Assembly (NCBI GenBank): GCA_016987375.1
Contig: PJRA01000524.1
Coordinates: 879,352-902,097, forward strand
Direction: 5' to 3'
Source: Brachionus koreanus
Lineage: Eukaryota; Rotifera; Eurotatoria; Ploima; Brachionidae
Length of the DNA stretch: 22,746 nt
The first letter of the stretch is position 1; every line of letters begins with the position of its first letter. Shown piece by piece: positions 11,466 to 21,482 of the stretch. Under the pieces are notes generated by a model, which saw only the letters and a program-made list of their open reading frames with translations, did not search any database and was not told the DNA's origin. A program made the position numbers and the translations under genes.

Positions 11466-12593
11466 TTCTGAAATTTCTATCTAATTTTATTAATTTGATA
11501 TTTATTAAATTTTCATTGAAATTTAATAGTTATTAATTTCAAGAAATTTATTCCAAGTATCTGAATTAGATATTCCTAAATATTGTTTTACTTGGGTTCG
11601 TATCAAAATAGCAATTATCGAAATAGCTAAAAATGTACCCGAATTTTTTTTCATTAAAAAGCTTAATTAAAAATCTCTATAAAAATAACTAAGAACAAAA
11701 ATTTATTAAATAAAAATATCTAATTTATTTTTTAGTCAATTAAAAAAAATCATCAATATCTATGCAATACTAACTAATATTTTAAAAATAAACATATATT
11801 AGAAAAGTTACAAGTGTTTTCTTTATCAGCTGAATCATATTTTTTGATTATATTTTGAATAAGATCGTCAAGTCATAAATATTATAACTTTCTTTTATAA
11901 ATTACTCCAGTTTTCAATCTATCTAGTTCATTTTCAACTCTTTTTGTTTCTTTATTAACGAATACACCAAAGAATAGATCAAAGCATATTTATTCAACAT
12001 TTTTTAATAAATAAAAAAATTATTTATTTAATAAAAATAAAATTAAAAATATTGAAAAATTTTACTAACTTTTAATAAAAGCTATTTCGATAAAAGCTAA
12101 TTTGAAATGGAGCCATTTTAATTAATAAAATAATTGAAAAAAAGTTGCAAGTATTTATTAATAAAATTTTTTTAACTGTTTTTTCCCTCAGATATCTTGG
12201 AAATTATGAAATTAGGTTCTAATATTTTAGTTATAACTTTAAAAAAAAATAACTGTACAAATTATTAACAAGCACTTATAAACCAATTTATGAATTTTCT
12301 TAAATTCTTTGAGGAAATTTCAAAAAAGACGAAAAAATGAAACAAATTATCACATTTTTTACATTTTTATTTAAAATTATAAACAATGTTCATTGGAGTA
12401 GCAATAAAGATTGTAACTTTGAATTACTTAATTAAAATATTAAGATAAATAGTTTGATTAGTAATTGATTTTTAGCAACGTAGATGATAGTAAGAATATC
12501 TTTATAGAAAAAAATTTCTCTAAGTGATGAAATATATTGTGATATTTCACAATATTTTTTTTTATTTTTCAAGTTTTGATTGAAGAAAAAATT
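11466..12593. other. AT-rich spacer between the two tRNA-Ile genes
   Basis: These 1.1 kb contain many A/T runs and no reading frame, repeat or RNA that I can support. The sequence flanking the two tRNA copies is alike only for a few bases (an A/T run ending AAATTT next to the 3' end), so any duplication was either small or old. Confidence 0.5.
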
Positions 12594-12667
12594 TGCCCAA
12601 CGGGAGGATCGAACTCACGACCTTCGCGTTATTAGCACGACGCTCTAACCAACTGAGCTAGTCGGGC
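12594..12667 (-). tRNA. tRNA-Ile (anticodon AAT), copy 2
   Basis: This copy is identical to copy 1 except at acceptor position 6, which is A instead of G. The acceptor is therefore GCCCGAC with GTTGGGC, turning a G-T wobble into an A-T pair. A and B boxes, anticodon loop CTAATAA and the T-stem mismatch are unchanged. A T6 run follows the 3' end as Pol III terminator. It lies 157 bases upstream of the C9orf85-like start codon, on the opposite strand. Confidence 0.96.
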
Positions 12668-12823
12668 TTAATTTTTGGGAATACAAGTAAAATATTTTTA
12701 GTAAGAATTAGGTCTAAATTTTTCAAAGTACGCTTAATTAACATAACATTTTAAGCATGCTTTCGTATACTTTAATTCTAATATTTTTCTTAAATTAAAA
12801 TTTTTAGGGTAAACTAATTTGAA

Positions 12824-13718
12824 ATGTCAACTCAAAAAGGCAATTCCAATCGAAGCAGACCACAGAAGCACAAAAATACCAAATCATTTAAAAACGATCT
12901 TCATGACACGAGCATTACTACAAAGAAAATAAATAGCTTAGAATTCTATGGTATTTGTGATCGCTGCAAAGATATAATCGACTGGAAAGTTAAATTCAAA
13001 AAATATAAACTGCTCACGACTCCTAAAAAATGGTAGCTTTAAAATTAGAAAGGAGTAAAAATATTTAGTTTTAATCTAGTGTCAAATGTCTTGAGAAAAA
13101 AGTCAAGGATTCCTATTATATTGTTTGCAAAGATTGTTCGATTGCTCACAAAATATGCTCGAAATGTTCAAAACCAAATGAAAATTTAGAGTAACCTATA
13201 TAAAAAAAAAGTAAAAAAATATCTATAACCTTTTTTTTTTAGATTTGGTGAAAGTCAAAGAGAGAAGCAGCGCAAAGAAGAGCAATTTTACCAAGAACTC
13301 AAACAGCTGAATGAACGACAAAGAAGTATAGAAAATAACTTGCTAATTAAAATTCAAACAATGTTCTAATTTAGGAAAATTGTTGAGATTACTGGAAAAT
13401 GGTGCTTTTTCCAAAGAGGAATTCATTGATGATCCTAATTTGATTAAGACAAGCACTCAAGAGAGTGACGAAGAATTCGATGATGAAGATGAAGATGATG
13501 ATGACGAAGACTTCAATGAAGAAGATTCTGATATTTCTGAGGATGAAGAAGATCAAGAAAAATTGAAAAATCTGCCTAGAGACGATGGCGATGAAGATTA
13601 TGAAACGTTGGACGAAGATGATGATAATGATGATGAAAGCGATTTAGAAGCAAAAACTATAGAAAAGTTAAAAAAAGTCACATTTGGCAAAAAAAAAATT
13701 TTAAATAAAAGAAAATAA
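12824..13718 (+). CDS. C9orf85: C9orf85-like zinc-binding protein (DUF2039 family)
   Basis: This is a conserved eukaryotic family of unknown function. Four exons join in frame: 12824-13032, 13080-13190, 13243-13325 and 13375-13718; 747 nt, 248 aa. The start MSTQKGNSNRSRPQKHKNT is the family's hallmark N-terminus. Four CxxC pairs follow (C45/C48, C70/C73, C86/C89, C96/C99; the motif VKCLEKKVKDSY lies between), enough for two zinc ions. A charged helical stretch (FGESQREKQRKEEQFYQELKQ) and an acidic Asp/Glu tail follow, ending in a basic KKILNKRK. The first splice (TG + T) makes the conserved Cys of PKKC; read through, it would be Trp followed by a stop. Exon 3 ends with one A that joins GA to make Arg. 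Basic ends with an acidic middle suggest a nuclear or nucleolar protein, which is inference only. Confidence 0.93.
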
Positions 13719-13719
13719 A
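13714..13719 (+). promoter_or_regulatory. Poly(A) signal overlapping the C9orf85-like stop codon
   Basis: The last Lys codon, TAA stop (13716-13718) and following A form AATAAA, the same arrangement as at the SPT16 3' end. If used, the 3' UTR is only about 10-30 nt. Confidence 0.5.
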
Positions 13720-14383
13720 TTATTTTATCAATTACATTGCTATGTCTTAAATTATTTGCATAGTTGTGACATGTCAGTTTAACCAGAAAGAAACCAGAAA
13801 GCCCAGTGGACTTTTAGACCGTCATTAACATTGATTAAAATTTAAAATCTTATATCTTTTTAAATCAAAGAGAACAATCTATTCCTGATTTTTTTATTTT
13901 CTAAAGGAACCACCCTAAAATCGATCAAAATATACTCTTTTCTAGACTTCAAAGTTTGATTTGACCTTGTATCCTCCATGTAAGCTCATAATTTGAGTAA
14001 ATATTCATAAAGCTTAATAAAAATTAATTTTTAAATTTTTGATGAAAAAGTTTTACTCTAAATTGTGTTTACTCTAACTCTTTTTAGAATTGAACTAAAA
14101 TTGAAAATTATTAAAAATTAAAAAAATTTTTGATTAAATTTCAATTGAGAAAAATTGTATTTGAGCAAGTTAGTTTTGATATTTAAAAATATGCACAAAT
14201 TTTAGCATTGTTTCAAATTAAAACCCTCAATGCAAGTACTATGCTAGCATAAAAAGCTATAGAGTCGCACACTAACGCCATAGAGACTATAATATTTCGA
14301 TCATAAAATCTAAACCAATTTGATTTTTGTTTATCAGATAGAATAATTTTGACAGCCAATATCTGGTCCTAATCTGGCAAAGC
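13719..14383. other. Spacer upstream of the zinc-knuckle gene
   Basis: These 665 nt are less A/T-biased than other spacers. They include a short direct repeat (ACCAGAAAG twice, near 13780-13800), and a more GC-containing patch at about 14225-14300 that may belong to the promoter of the downstream gene. No reading frame is supported. Confidence 0.4.
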
Positions 14384-16519
14384 ATGGATGACATGATCGA
14401 ATTGGAAGACTATTGTGTCTTTTGTTCCAAATATTTGGCAGGCATGCATGACTTCAACAAAAAAATGCACTTCAATACATGCAAATTGCGTAAACTATTT
14501 GACTCGGTTTACACAGATTCAGACTCTAGCGATGTAGATCAATTTTTTATAGACGAAAACTGCAGTTTTTGCCTAAAGCCACTCAAAGACTTCAAGTCCG
14601 AATACAACAAGCGCATACACATAAAATGTTGTAAGATTAAAAAAGAAACTTTCGAGCGGCGCGACTCCATTTTGCAACTGCAGCAAACCGAAGAGCAGTC
14701 GGCTGCTACATCTGCTCAGTCCAACGATCTGAGTCCAGCAGCCAGTCTCCTGCAAAGTCTAACTGAAGCATGTATTTTCTGCAGCAAGCCTTTGGGAAAT
14801 TTAAATTCTTTCAATAGAAAAATGCATATAGAACATTGTAAAATACGCAAGTCTCTCGAGGGCAATATTAAATCAAGTGGTAGAAACAAAGATGAAAACA
14901 AAACTAAACCAAGCAGCAATGATATAGGTGATCAATGTGTTTACTGTAATAAATCGTTTGCTCGACTGTCCGACTTTAATCGTCGTTTACACTCTGAACA
15001 CTGTAAATCAAAAAAACGAAAGCTCAAAACATTAAATAATGTGATTAATAGTTCAATAAATTTGAGCGCATTGCAGTCGCCAGAGAGCAATTATGGACCC
15101 AATTTGGACCAGGTTCAGAATAGTCTAATTCTGTTAGCCAACAATAGCTGTCCTAATACCCCATTGAAAGGCGGTACTTCTCTAAATATTGGCTCCAGTT
15201 TGGATCAGTCTACAAGTCAGAACAATTCAGTGTCACACAGTCAAACAAGTGCACATTCTTGTGAGTATTGTGAATTTTGTTCAAGATCTTTGGCCAACTT
15301 GAGCAATTTCAACAAAAATATTCATATTGAACAGTGTAAGCTTAAGCAAGCGAAAAAAACAATAAACGGTCAAATGAAACAGTCAAGTAGGCCGAAAAAA
15401 AGAGCTAAAACAAGCGACAAAGACAAAAGCAATCCAAATGAATTGTAAGTTTATTTAACTGTTTAGAATAATGAGGTGTGAAAAACAGAATTTTACACGC
15501 TTAATATAAATTTCGCATTTTAGAATTTCCAGATTAAGAAATAATAAATCAAGCAATTTTTGAAAATTTTTTACCATGTTAGTTTTATTTATTAGTTTAA
15601 TGAAACTTTATTTTTTTTTATTTTTTTCCCATCTATTAAAAAAAAAAATCTATGCTAAAAGCAATAATTTTATGGTAAGTCTATGATTTAAAGTTTAGTG
15701 GAATTTTAAACTTTTTTACCATGTTAAAGATGGATACAGTAATTTGGTTTAATTATTCTTCTTAGCTATTCACTAAATAACATCTAATATGAATATAAAA
15801 AAAAACAATAAATTAGCTTCAGTTTAAGGATTTGAAATATAAGAAAAAAATTTAAATCCTTGATTCATATTTAATTTTCAATTATTTTCTTTAATTTTTT
15901 TTATCACTTTTTTATTTAAAATTAATCAAGAGACTACAACAGAACTACATTAAGTTTGAATTGAAAACTTTTAGCTCACTCAAGAACCTGTTGTAAGGAA
16001 TCTACAGGAAATTGAAGGCTTGAAATTAAACACGAATAAATCATTTGCATCTTATGTTTCTCTTACCATTCAGATAGATTGTCTACTTTTCTAAGCTAGT
16101 CTTTTCAGCAATTTACAATTACTTTAAATTTAGATCAACTAATTTTTGGGCTCATCTTTTTTCTTATTTAAAATCAAAATAAATTATTAAATTAATACAA
16201 TTTTAGCTGTACTTCACAAATATTGACACATTTGGATTTGGGTGCATCTACCGAAATGGCATCTTCATCAAATTCAAATTCAAATCCTAATTTATCAATT
16301 TCAAACAGTACCAGTTCAAACTCCGTACAGTCAGTATCATCTAACGCTCAGTTGAACCATCAATTTAATGAATCAAATGGAACTACTATTATAAGTCTAG
16401 ACAACACAACACTTCACCAATTAAGCCTTGCAGCTAGCCAAAGTCAAAATTTACTAAATGGAGCTACACACACTCTACAAATAACGCTCGATCCAAACAC
16501 AAACCAAATATATATTTAA
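14384..16519 (+). CDS. Protein with five CCHC zinc knuckles (C-x2-C-x14/15-H-x3-C); unrecognised family
   Basis: I do not recognise the orthologue. Two exons: 14384-15444 (ends in phase 2 at a perfect GTAAGT donor) and 16207-16519 (acceptor TTTTAG); the split codon becomes TTC (Phe); 457 aa. The first exon carries five copies of one motif, C11/C14/H29/C33, C60/C63/H79/C83, C130/C133/H148/C152, C185/C188/H203/C207 and C296/C299/H314/C318, each of the form CxFCsKxLxxxxxFNKxxHxxxCK. Linkers are Ser/Asp- or Gln-rich. RPKKRAK near 340 looks like a nuclear signal. The second exon encodes a Ser/Asn/Gln-rich stretch and ends TLQITLDPNTNQIYI, which could be an activation or interaction tail. Cys/His spacing resembles ubiquitin-binding UBZ or C2HC fingers but with a longer loop. 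A nuclear regulator is plausible, not shown. The start is the first Met after an untranslated leader; a further 5' exon cannot be excluded. Confidence 0.85.
15445..16206 (+). other. Intron of the zinc-knuckle gene
   Basis: This 762-nt intron is A/T-rich with no recognisable element. A short phrase near 16015 (EIEGLKLNTNKSF in one frame) looks faintly like reverse transcriptase but is too short to support. Confidence 0.75.
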
Positions 16520-16784
16520 CTGAAATTATAATGATTATATAAATTTTTTTTCGCTTATCGGTTTGGCTGTCTTAATTTGTAAATGTAATTTTTTTTTTTT
16601 TGACTAAAAAAATTTTGAAAAATAGAATAAGTCTTAGTTTTTTTTTCTTAAATTATTTTTTTACGAGTCCGAGCCGTGTTTCGGAGCCAAGAGCTACTGT
16701 TTTGTTGTTCTCGAACTGCAATTAAATTATTGTTTTGTTTTTTTTTTTATAATATTAAAGTCTAAACTTAAAAAAATGAATTTA

Positions 16785-16790
16785 AATAAA
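16785..16790 (+). promoter_or_regulatory. Poly(A) signal for the zinc-knuckle gene
   Basis: AATAAA about 265 nt after the stop. The 3' UTR before it includes a small GC-rich patch (about 16664-16700) containing a TCCGA/TCGGA hairpin. The signal faces the Ly6 gene's own AATAAA on the other strand, 32 nt away. Confidence 0.55.
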
Positions 16791-16821
16791 GAGAATTTTT
16801 TAAAAAGAAATTTTTCAATTA

Positions 16822-16827
16822 TTTATT
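16822..16827 (-). promoter_or_regulatory. Poly(A) signal for the Ly6 gene
   Basis: TTTATT on the plus strand is AATAAA on the minus strand, about 90 nt after the Ly6 stop. Cleavage 10-30 nt further on would place the Ly6 mRNA end inside the 3' end of the convergent zinc-knuckle transcript. Confidence 0.5.
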
Positions 16828-16917
16828 CTGAAAAAAAAGGGAAAATTTAATTTAAAATTTGTTGTTATTTACACTTAACAAGCTGGAATGTTCCTGAGTA
16901 TTTTAAAATAAATGAAC

Positions 16918-17406
16918 TCATACAAAAATTAGTAGACTTAAAAGAATAAACAAAATAGAACAAATGTTCAACTGATGTAAATTTGAAGATCGATTGCAGC
17001 CATCTCTAGTGCATGTGTACAAACAAGAATAGTAGATACGTGAGTCTTGAGGTAGATTGATCTCATTACATGAATTGTCCATGTGTCTTGAACTACAAAA
17101 TCGTCTGGTTCCAACAATGGCTCCGTACATCCCAGTCGTTTTGACACAAAACGCTGCATTTTGAACATGATCACAGCTTTCTGGCTGAATGTCGTCTCGA
17201 TCCCATGATTCAGGACAGTATTCGTCGACTGAACTATCGCATTGATAACATAACAGACCTAATAGAGCAAATTTTTTTAACTTTTTTTTCGTAATAAGAT
17301 ATAAAAACTTACCCTCTGTTAACTTGATTGTTTGGCAAATAATTATCAAAAACATTAATTTATAAAACAAACTCATTCTAAATTTTTTAAATAAATGTAG
17401 AAGCAT
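16918..17406 (-). CDS. UPAR/Ly6 three-finger domain protein, probably GPI-anchored (sleepless/quiver-like)
   Basis: Two exons: 17406 (or 17376) to 17313, and 17258-16918. The 54-nt intron (donor GTAAGT, acceptor ATTAG) is in frame, so an unspliced reading is also open; splicing joins LTEG directly to LLCYQC, as expected for this family. The second Met (17376, MSLFYKLMFLIIICQ) gives the more typical signal peptide, so the real start may be there. The mature part begins with the LLCYQC Ly6 hallmark and has ten cysteines, ending CTRDGCN, the conserved CN of three-finger folds. The middle (FCVKTTGMYGAIVGTRRFC) resembles insect-type secreted Ly6 proteins. A hydrophobic C-terminus (ICSILFILLSLLIFV) after RSSNL fits a GPI-anchor signal. 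Such proteins modulate channels and receptors or septate junctions at the cell surface; the specific partner is unknown. Confidence 0.9.
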   Translation of the reverse strand: MLLHLFKKFRMSLFYKLMFLIIICQTIKLTEGKFLYLITKKKLKKFALLGLLCYQCDSSVDEYCPESWDRDDIQPESCDHVQNAAFCVKTTGMYGAIVGTRRFCSSRHMDNSCNEINLPQDSRIYYSCLYTCTRDGCNRSSNLHQLNICSILFILLSLLIFV

Positions 17407-17952
17407 ATTTTTTTTTTTAGAAATTTGTATTTGTTCTTTTTTTGAAATTATAAATTAGTAAATCAAATGTAACAAATGATACTAAATTAAAAAAAAATCG
17501 ATTTATTGTTGTTCATTTTATTTTTTTAATGGGCTTCAATTACTACTTTTGGTTAATTTTACACCATCAATTCAATAGTATTCGTACAAAATTTATTATT
17601 GAATTTTTTAGTTGATTCTCTCATCTTTTAAACAATCATTAATTAGTATCAAATTAATGATTCACGAATAAAAATGAATAAAAATTATTTTTTCTTTTAG
17701 ATTTACGCTACTAATTTGATATAAATCTCACTTTTTAAGACACTTTCGAACTTATTTTAAGCCAGATTTACTTACCGCTTATTTAAAAAATAAATTAATA
17801 CTAACAAATATCATGCACTCATAAAAATATTTTTTAAATAAAACAAGATTCAATTCACATTTAATTGAAAAATATTATTAATTTATTTGTAAGTAAAAAA
17901 AATAACCCAACAAAAATGTCAATGATTTACAGAAAATATATAGATCTAAAAT
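17407..17952. other. Spacer between NOPCHAP1-like 3' end and Ly6 5' end
   Basis: Both neighbours are on the minus strand. The 546 nt hold the Ly6 promoter and the NOPCHAP1-like 3' UTR; apart from the poly(A) signal at 17882-17887 I see nothing defined. Confidence 0.5.
17882..17887 (-). promoter_or_regulatory. Poly(A) signal for the NOPCHAP1-like gene
   Basis: Minus-strand AATAAA 65 nt past the stop codon of the NOPCHAP1-like gene. Confidence 0.5.
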
Positions 17953-18525
17953 CTAGTTGTCGATTTGTGGACTTTTTTGTTCTGACTCTTCATCTACTAA
18001 TTGAATTAAATCTTTGGGTATTGGTGTTTTTTTTGAGTCAAGTTTCAATTTTTTTATTTTATTTGGATCTTTTGCCTTAAATCCTAAATTAAGATCATCG
18101 ATTGAATTAGCTGAGTCGTCATCACAGTCAGATTCACTATCAGCATTTTCACTCTCTTCATACTCCTCATTTTCATCAGAATCAGAACCTGATTGCGCCA
18201 CTAGAGCTAAATTCATCTCAATATGCTCATCTTCATCGTCAACGTTTTCAATATTGACCTTATCCGGATTTTCCTTACACTCTTCTAGTAACTTATCGGT
18301 TGACTGTTTGAGCATTGGCAAGAAATCTCTAACTTTACTTAATGTGGAGCTTGGTTTAAATCTTTTTGTTTCCAGTTTATTTATTAAAAATGGTTTATAT
18401 TTTTCAACACTGTTAACTTCGAGCCATTCTCTTTTTTCAGGAGACTTGGCTGCATTAGTTGGATTTAAATCTCGGTTGCTATCGGCTTGTTCAGCATCAA
18501 TATCTACATTTGTTTCATTTGACAT
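17953..18525 (-). CDS. NOPCHAP1: NOPCHAP1 (C12orf45)-like snoRNP assembly cofactor
   Basis: In humans NOPCHAP1 connects the R2TP chaperone (RUVBL1/2) to NOP58 during box C/D snoRNP assembly. This single-exon frame of 190 aa is close to the human length of about 185. The recognisable core lies at about 62-107: LSKVRDFLPMLKQSTDKL, then a short spacer, then VNIENVDDEDEHIEMNLAL, matching the family's V.tFLP.m..an.kL ... fNIENid....viqMdvAL pattern. A Ser/Asp/Glu-rich stretch (SGSDSDENEEYEESENADSE) and a Lys-rich tail follow, also typical. The N-terminal 45 residues are not conserved. The ATG is the first in the frame; there is no sign of an intron. The family is small and divergent, so I rely on the core motif. 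Confidence 0.85.
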   Translation of the reverse strand: MSNETNVDIDAEQADSNRDLNPTNAAKSPEKREWLEVNSVEKYKPFLINKLETKRFKPSSTLSKVRDFLPMLKQSTDKLLEECKENPDKVNIENVDDEDEHIEMNLALVAQSGSDSDENEEYEESENADSESDCDDDSANSIDDLNLGFKAKDPNKIKKLKLDSKKTPIPKDLIQLVDEESEQKSPQIDN

Positions 18526-19291
18526 GCTTTTCTTAAATTAATAAACTTATGCTCCAAAATTATATTTTAATTTTTAATTTACCTTTGAGAACGGTCAATT
18601 CAATAACCTATATTTATTAGTGATAATTTTGTATTTGGACCAAAAATTTAAAATTTCTAATAATTTTATTCGAAATTTAGATTCAGCTTTATGTCGACTA
18701 TTTTTTTGTCTTGATAACGAAGAAGATATTAAACCATTAAAATATTCAAATCAGAATCATCTAAATTTATTGCTCTATTCTACTTAAGAAATAAAAGTTC
18801 ATTTCTTTTATTACTGAATAGCACTTTTTCCGAAATATCATTGATTTTTAGAAAATTTTGATCTACGTCAAATATTACTCCAAAATAATGGCATTTGAGT
18901 TTGCTTTAATTTTCAAAATTATCTTGTTCTCAATTTTTTTTTATAATTTTAAATTATTTTTAAATAAATTAAGTGTTTTTAGTTTAAGTAAGAGCTCATT
19001 GAACTAATTTAATAATTAATATAGTGAATTTTTGCTCATTAATTAGCAACTTGATAAATTTTTTACTTGAAGAAATTTCGATTAATATCAAGCTGCTTTA
19101 ATGATAAATCTATTAACTCAATTGATGATATTGTCGATTTTAATTTTTTAAATTTTCTATGTTCCATTGAAATAAAAATCTTTCAATGTATTATTTGCAT
19201 TCCAAAAAGATTTGATAGTTTTTTGGCGCATTTTTAATATTAAATATTATTCGGAAATTTTAAAAATTTTTTAAAATCTTTCAAATTAGAA
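18526..19291. other. AT-rich spacer between NOPCHAP1-like gene and a small membrane ORF
   Basis: These 766 nt separate two divergently transcribed genes and should include both promoters. I see A/T runs and no gene, RNA or repeat. The last bases before the next ATG (TTTCAAATTAG) look like a splice acceptor, so the downstream mRNA may have a 5' leader exon somewhere upstream. Confidence 0.4.
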
Positions 19292-19528
19292 ATGAGCAAT
19301 TCGCTATCGTCATTGAATCATGTTAATAAATCAATTAAAGATTCAGGATATAAGTTTATTTTAAGCTATTTTATTGTGTTTTTGGGCCTGGTGTTGGTTT
19401 ACATAATAATTATACTGATCAAATACAAAATATTTGATTTTTTGATACGCATGTTTGTTGCTTCAGCCAAAAATAACAAAAATAATCAAAGGATAAATAC
19501 TGTTTTTGAACAAATAAACAAAAATTAA
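19292..19528 (+). CDS. Small single-pass membrane protein, 78 aa, unrecognised
   Basis: No family recognised. The reading frame begins MSNSLSSLNHVNKSIKDSGYK, continues with one strong membrane segment (about residues 23-44, FILSYFIVFLGLVLVYIIII), then a basic KYK and a second, shorter hydrophobic amphipathic stretch (FDFLIRMFVA), and ends in a polar Asn/Lys tail. Ser codon variety and the sharply bounded hydrophobic segment argue for a real coding sequence in a background where chance frames are Lys/Phe/Ile-rich. The start has a purine at -3. An acceptor-like ATTAG sits just upstream. AATAAA follows at 19648-19653. It could be a small integral membrane protein or the first exon of something larger; moderate confidence. 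Confidence 0.55.
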   Translation: MSNSLSSLNHVNKSIKDSGYKFILSYFIVFLGLVLVYIIIILIKYKIFDFLIRMFVASAKNNKNNQRINTVFEQINKN

Positions 19529-21482
19529 TAAGAATTTGGCTGATTTTTATTTTATTGTATTATTCAAATATTATTTAGGAAGTTTTAGAAATAATATTTA
19601 ATCGCAAAAGGCTGATTTGATTTTTTTGTCGAAATTTAGCATTCAAAAATAAAGCAGCTATTTATTAGCTTTATTTTCTCATTTTTAATCGAATTCTTAT
19701 AATCTTGTTTTTATGACTTTTATATATCTGTTTTCAATTAAATATTTGCAAATAAAATTCTTTTTAACAAGCTTATTATAAGACTGCAAGCCAAGTTAAT
19801 TCATTCAGCTAAGCATTTTATTAACCGCAAAATATGTTTTGCTTTTTATTAAAATAAATTCAGAAAATAATATATTTTTTTCAATTTAGAAAAAAATATT
19901 TACAGTCATCTTTAATCACTCAGAACAGATTAATTAAGGTAAGTCGTAAAATTCCTATCTAATTGATTTTTGGATAATTGAAAGCTTGTATATAATGAAT
20001 GAGTATTTGACTTTAATTAAAATAAGATCATTTTTAAAATTACATTTTTTCCAAGCATATTTTTAGTTAAGTATTTATATTTGTTCTATTTTCACTATGT
20101 TAAACGTTTTGTTTTTCTAAAAGGAAAAAAAATCAAGATATTTTTAATTTTATAAATAAATAAAAATTTGATCAAAAAAATAAGTAAAAGGAAACAAGTT
20201 AACAAAGAAAATAATGTAACTAAAAAATTCGAATGAATTTGATAAAATATGAAAATAATTTTAATTATTTAATTCGAGACAAATAAAATAATTAAGATTG
20301 TTCAAAATCAATTAAAAATTAGTAATTTTTATTTTTTTATTTTAAAATATATACTTTATACATTTTAGAAAATAAATTAAAAAAATCCTTCGATTAAAAA
20401 TAAGGTTCTTAATTTTTATCTTAAATTTAAAATTATTTATTTCAACTTTTATTTTATTTTTTAAAATACAACTCAAATTTCTCAGATGATTGTGAGGGAA
20501 TTTTTGTAATATATTTTTTTTTAAATTTGACATAAATAACAAAATTAATGAAATGCGATGAACATGAATTTTTAAAATTATTTACTTTAAAAAATCAATT
20601 TAACCCATAATTTCTTTTAATGTTTCTTTTTACAATATTACCGACTTTAAATTTCCCCTTGATTGTCAGTATAAAAATTACAGGTAGTAATTTGATTCGT
20701 ATTAAGCTAATTATATTATAATTTCTATAAAAGAAAATTACGGATTTGTTTCTTTCTTTTTTTTTTTTAATATTCTTAGTTTCTTTTTTTTCTTTAAGCT
20801 TAAATCTTCTCCATACTTTAATGACTAAAACTGATTTCGAAGTCTACAAAAAATTAAGATCATTTAGAATATAGATAAGGAATTTTCCAAAAAATTGTTT
20901 TATCTTTTCTAGAATGATTAATTAATAATAATAAAATTTTCTAGAATGAAAAAAAATGTAAAATTAGAATATATTACTTATCTATTTGTATTTAATGTTA
21001 GGCAATTGAGTTAATTAAAAAATTGACTGACTTTTAATAATTTATTTTAGCAATTCAGGTACTTGGAATCCACTTTATTTCTTAAAAATTGCTAAGAGTT
21101 ATTTTTATGTTAAAACTTAATTCATTTCCTTCAATTCTTAATAATTTAGAGTGGAGTGGATTATTTTTCTGATTCAAACTACTTTTCCTCGAAAAATTTC
21201 GTGTCAAAAATTCCTTCCTGAAAAAATAAATAGATTTGTCAAAAATTCCAAAGATGATATTAATGCATTAAATTTATAAAAAAAATTTGGTCATCTTTTC
21301 TTTATTAAAATCTGTATGAATTTTCCTTAAATCTATTATATCGTTTAATTTTGTTAAATAAATATACACAAATGATTATTTGTGTTGTTAAATTCAAACT
21401 ATTCCCTTGATTTAGATTTATCAAAAATTCAATTAACATTCAAAATATAATTCCTTGATGGTTGGTCTATTTTTTCTTCACT
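19529..21482. other. Long AT-rich spacer with no supported gene
   Basis: Almost 2 kb of A/T-rich sequence, the poorest in G and C at about 20100-20560. The minus-strand open frame at 20342-20542 is Lys/Ile/Phe/Asn-rich and looks like chance. The only sharp signals are a perfect 5' splice site (GTAAGT at 19939-19944) followed by GATTTTTGG at 19964-19972; what they belong to is unknown. Upstream of the next gene an acceptor-like TTTAG lies at about 21413-21417. Confidence 0.5.
19648..19653 (+). promoter_or_regulatory. Poly(A) signal after the 78-aa ORF
   Basis: AATAAA 120 nt downstream of the stop codon; in such A/T-rich DNA this can also occur by chance. Confidence 0.35.

Noticed and set aside
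11391..12667. tRNA pair as ends of a composite element
   Set aside because: They are direct, not inverted, copies, and the sequence between shows no transposon features.
15990..16050. RT-like phrase in the zinc-knuckle gene intron
   Set aside because: Only about 13 residues resemble a LINE segment and no catalytic motif is near; too short to support.
18014..18541. 175-codon plus-strand frame opposite the NOPCHAP1-like gene
   Set aside because: Ser/Leu/Phe-rich mirror of the acidic protein on the other strand, with no independent support.
20342..20542. 66-codon minus-strand frame
   Set aside because: Low-complexity Lys/Ile/Asn/Phe content with no recognisable features.
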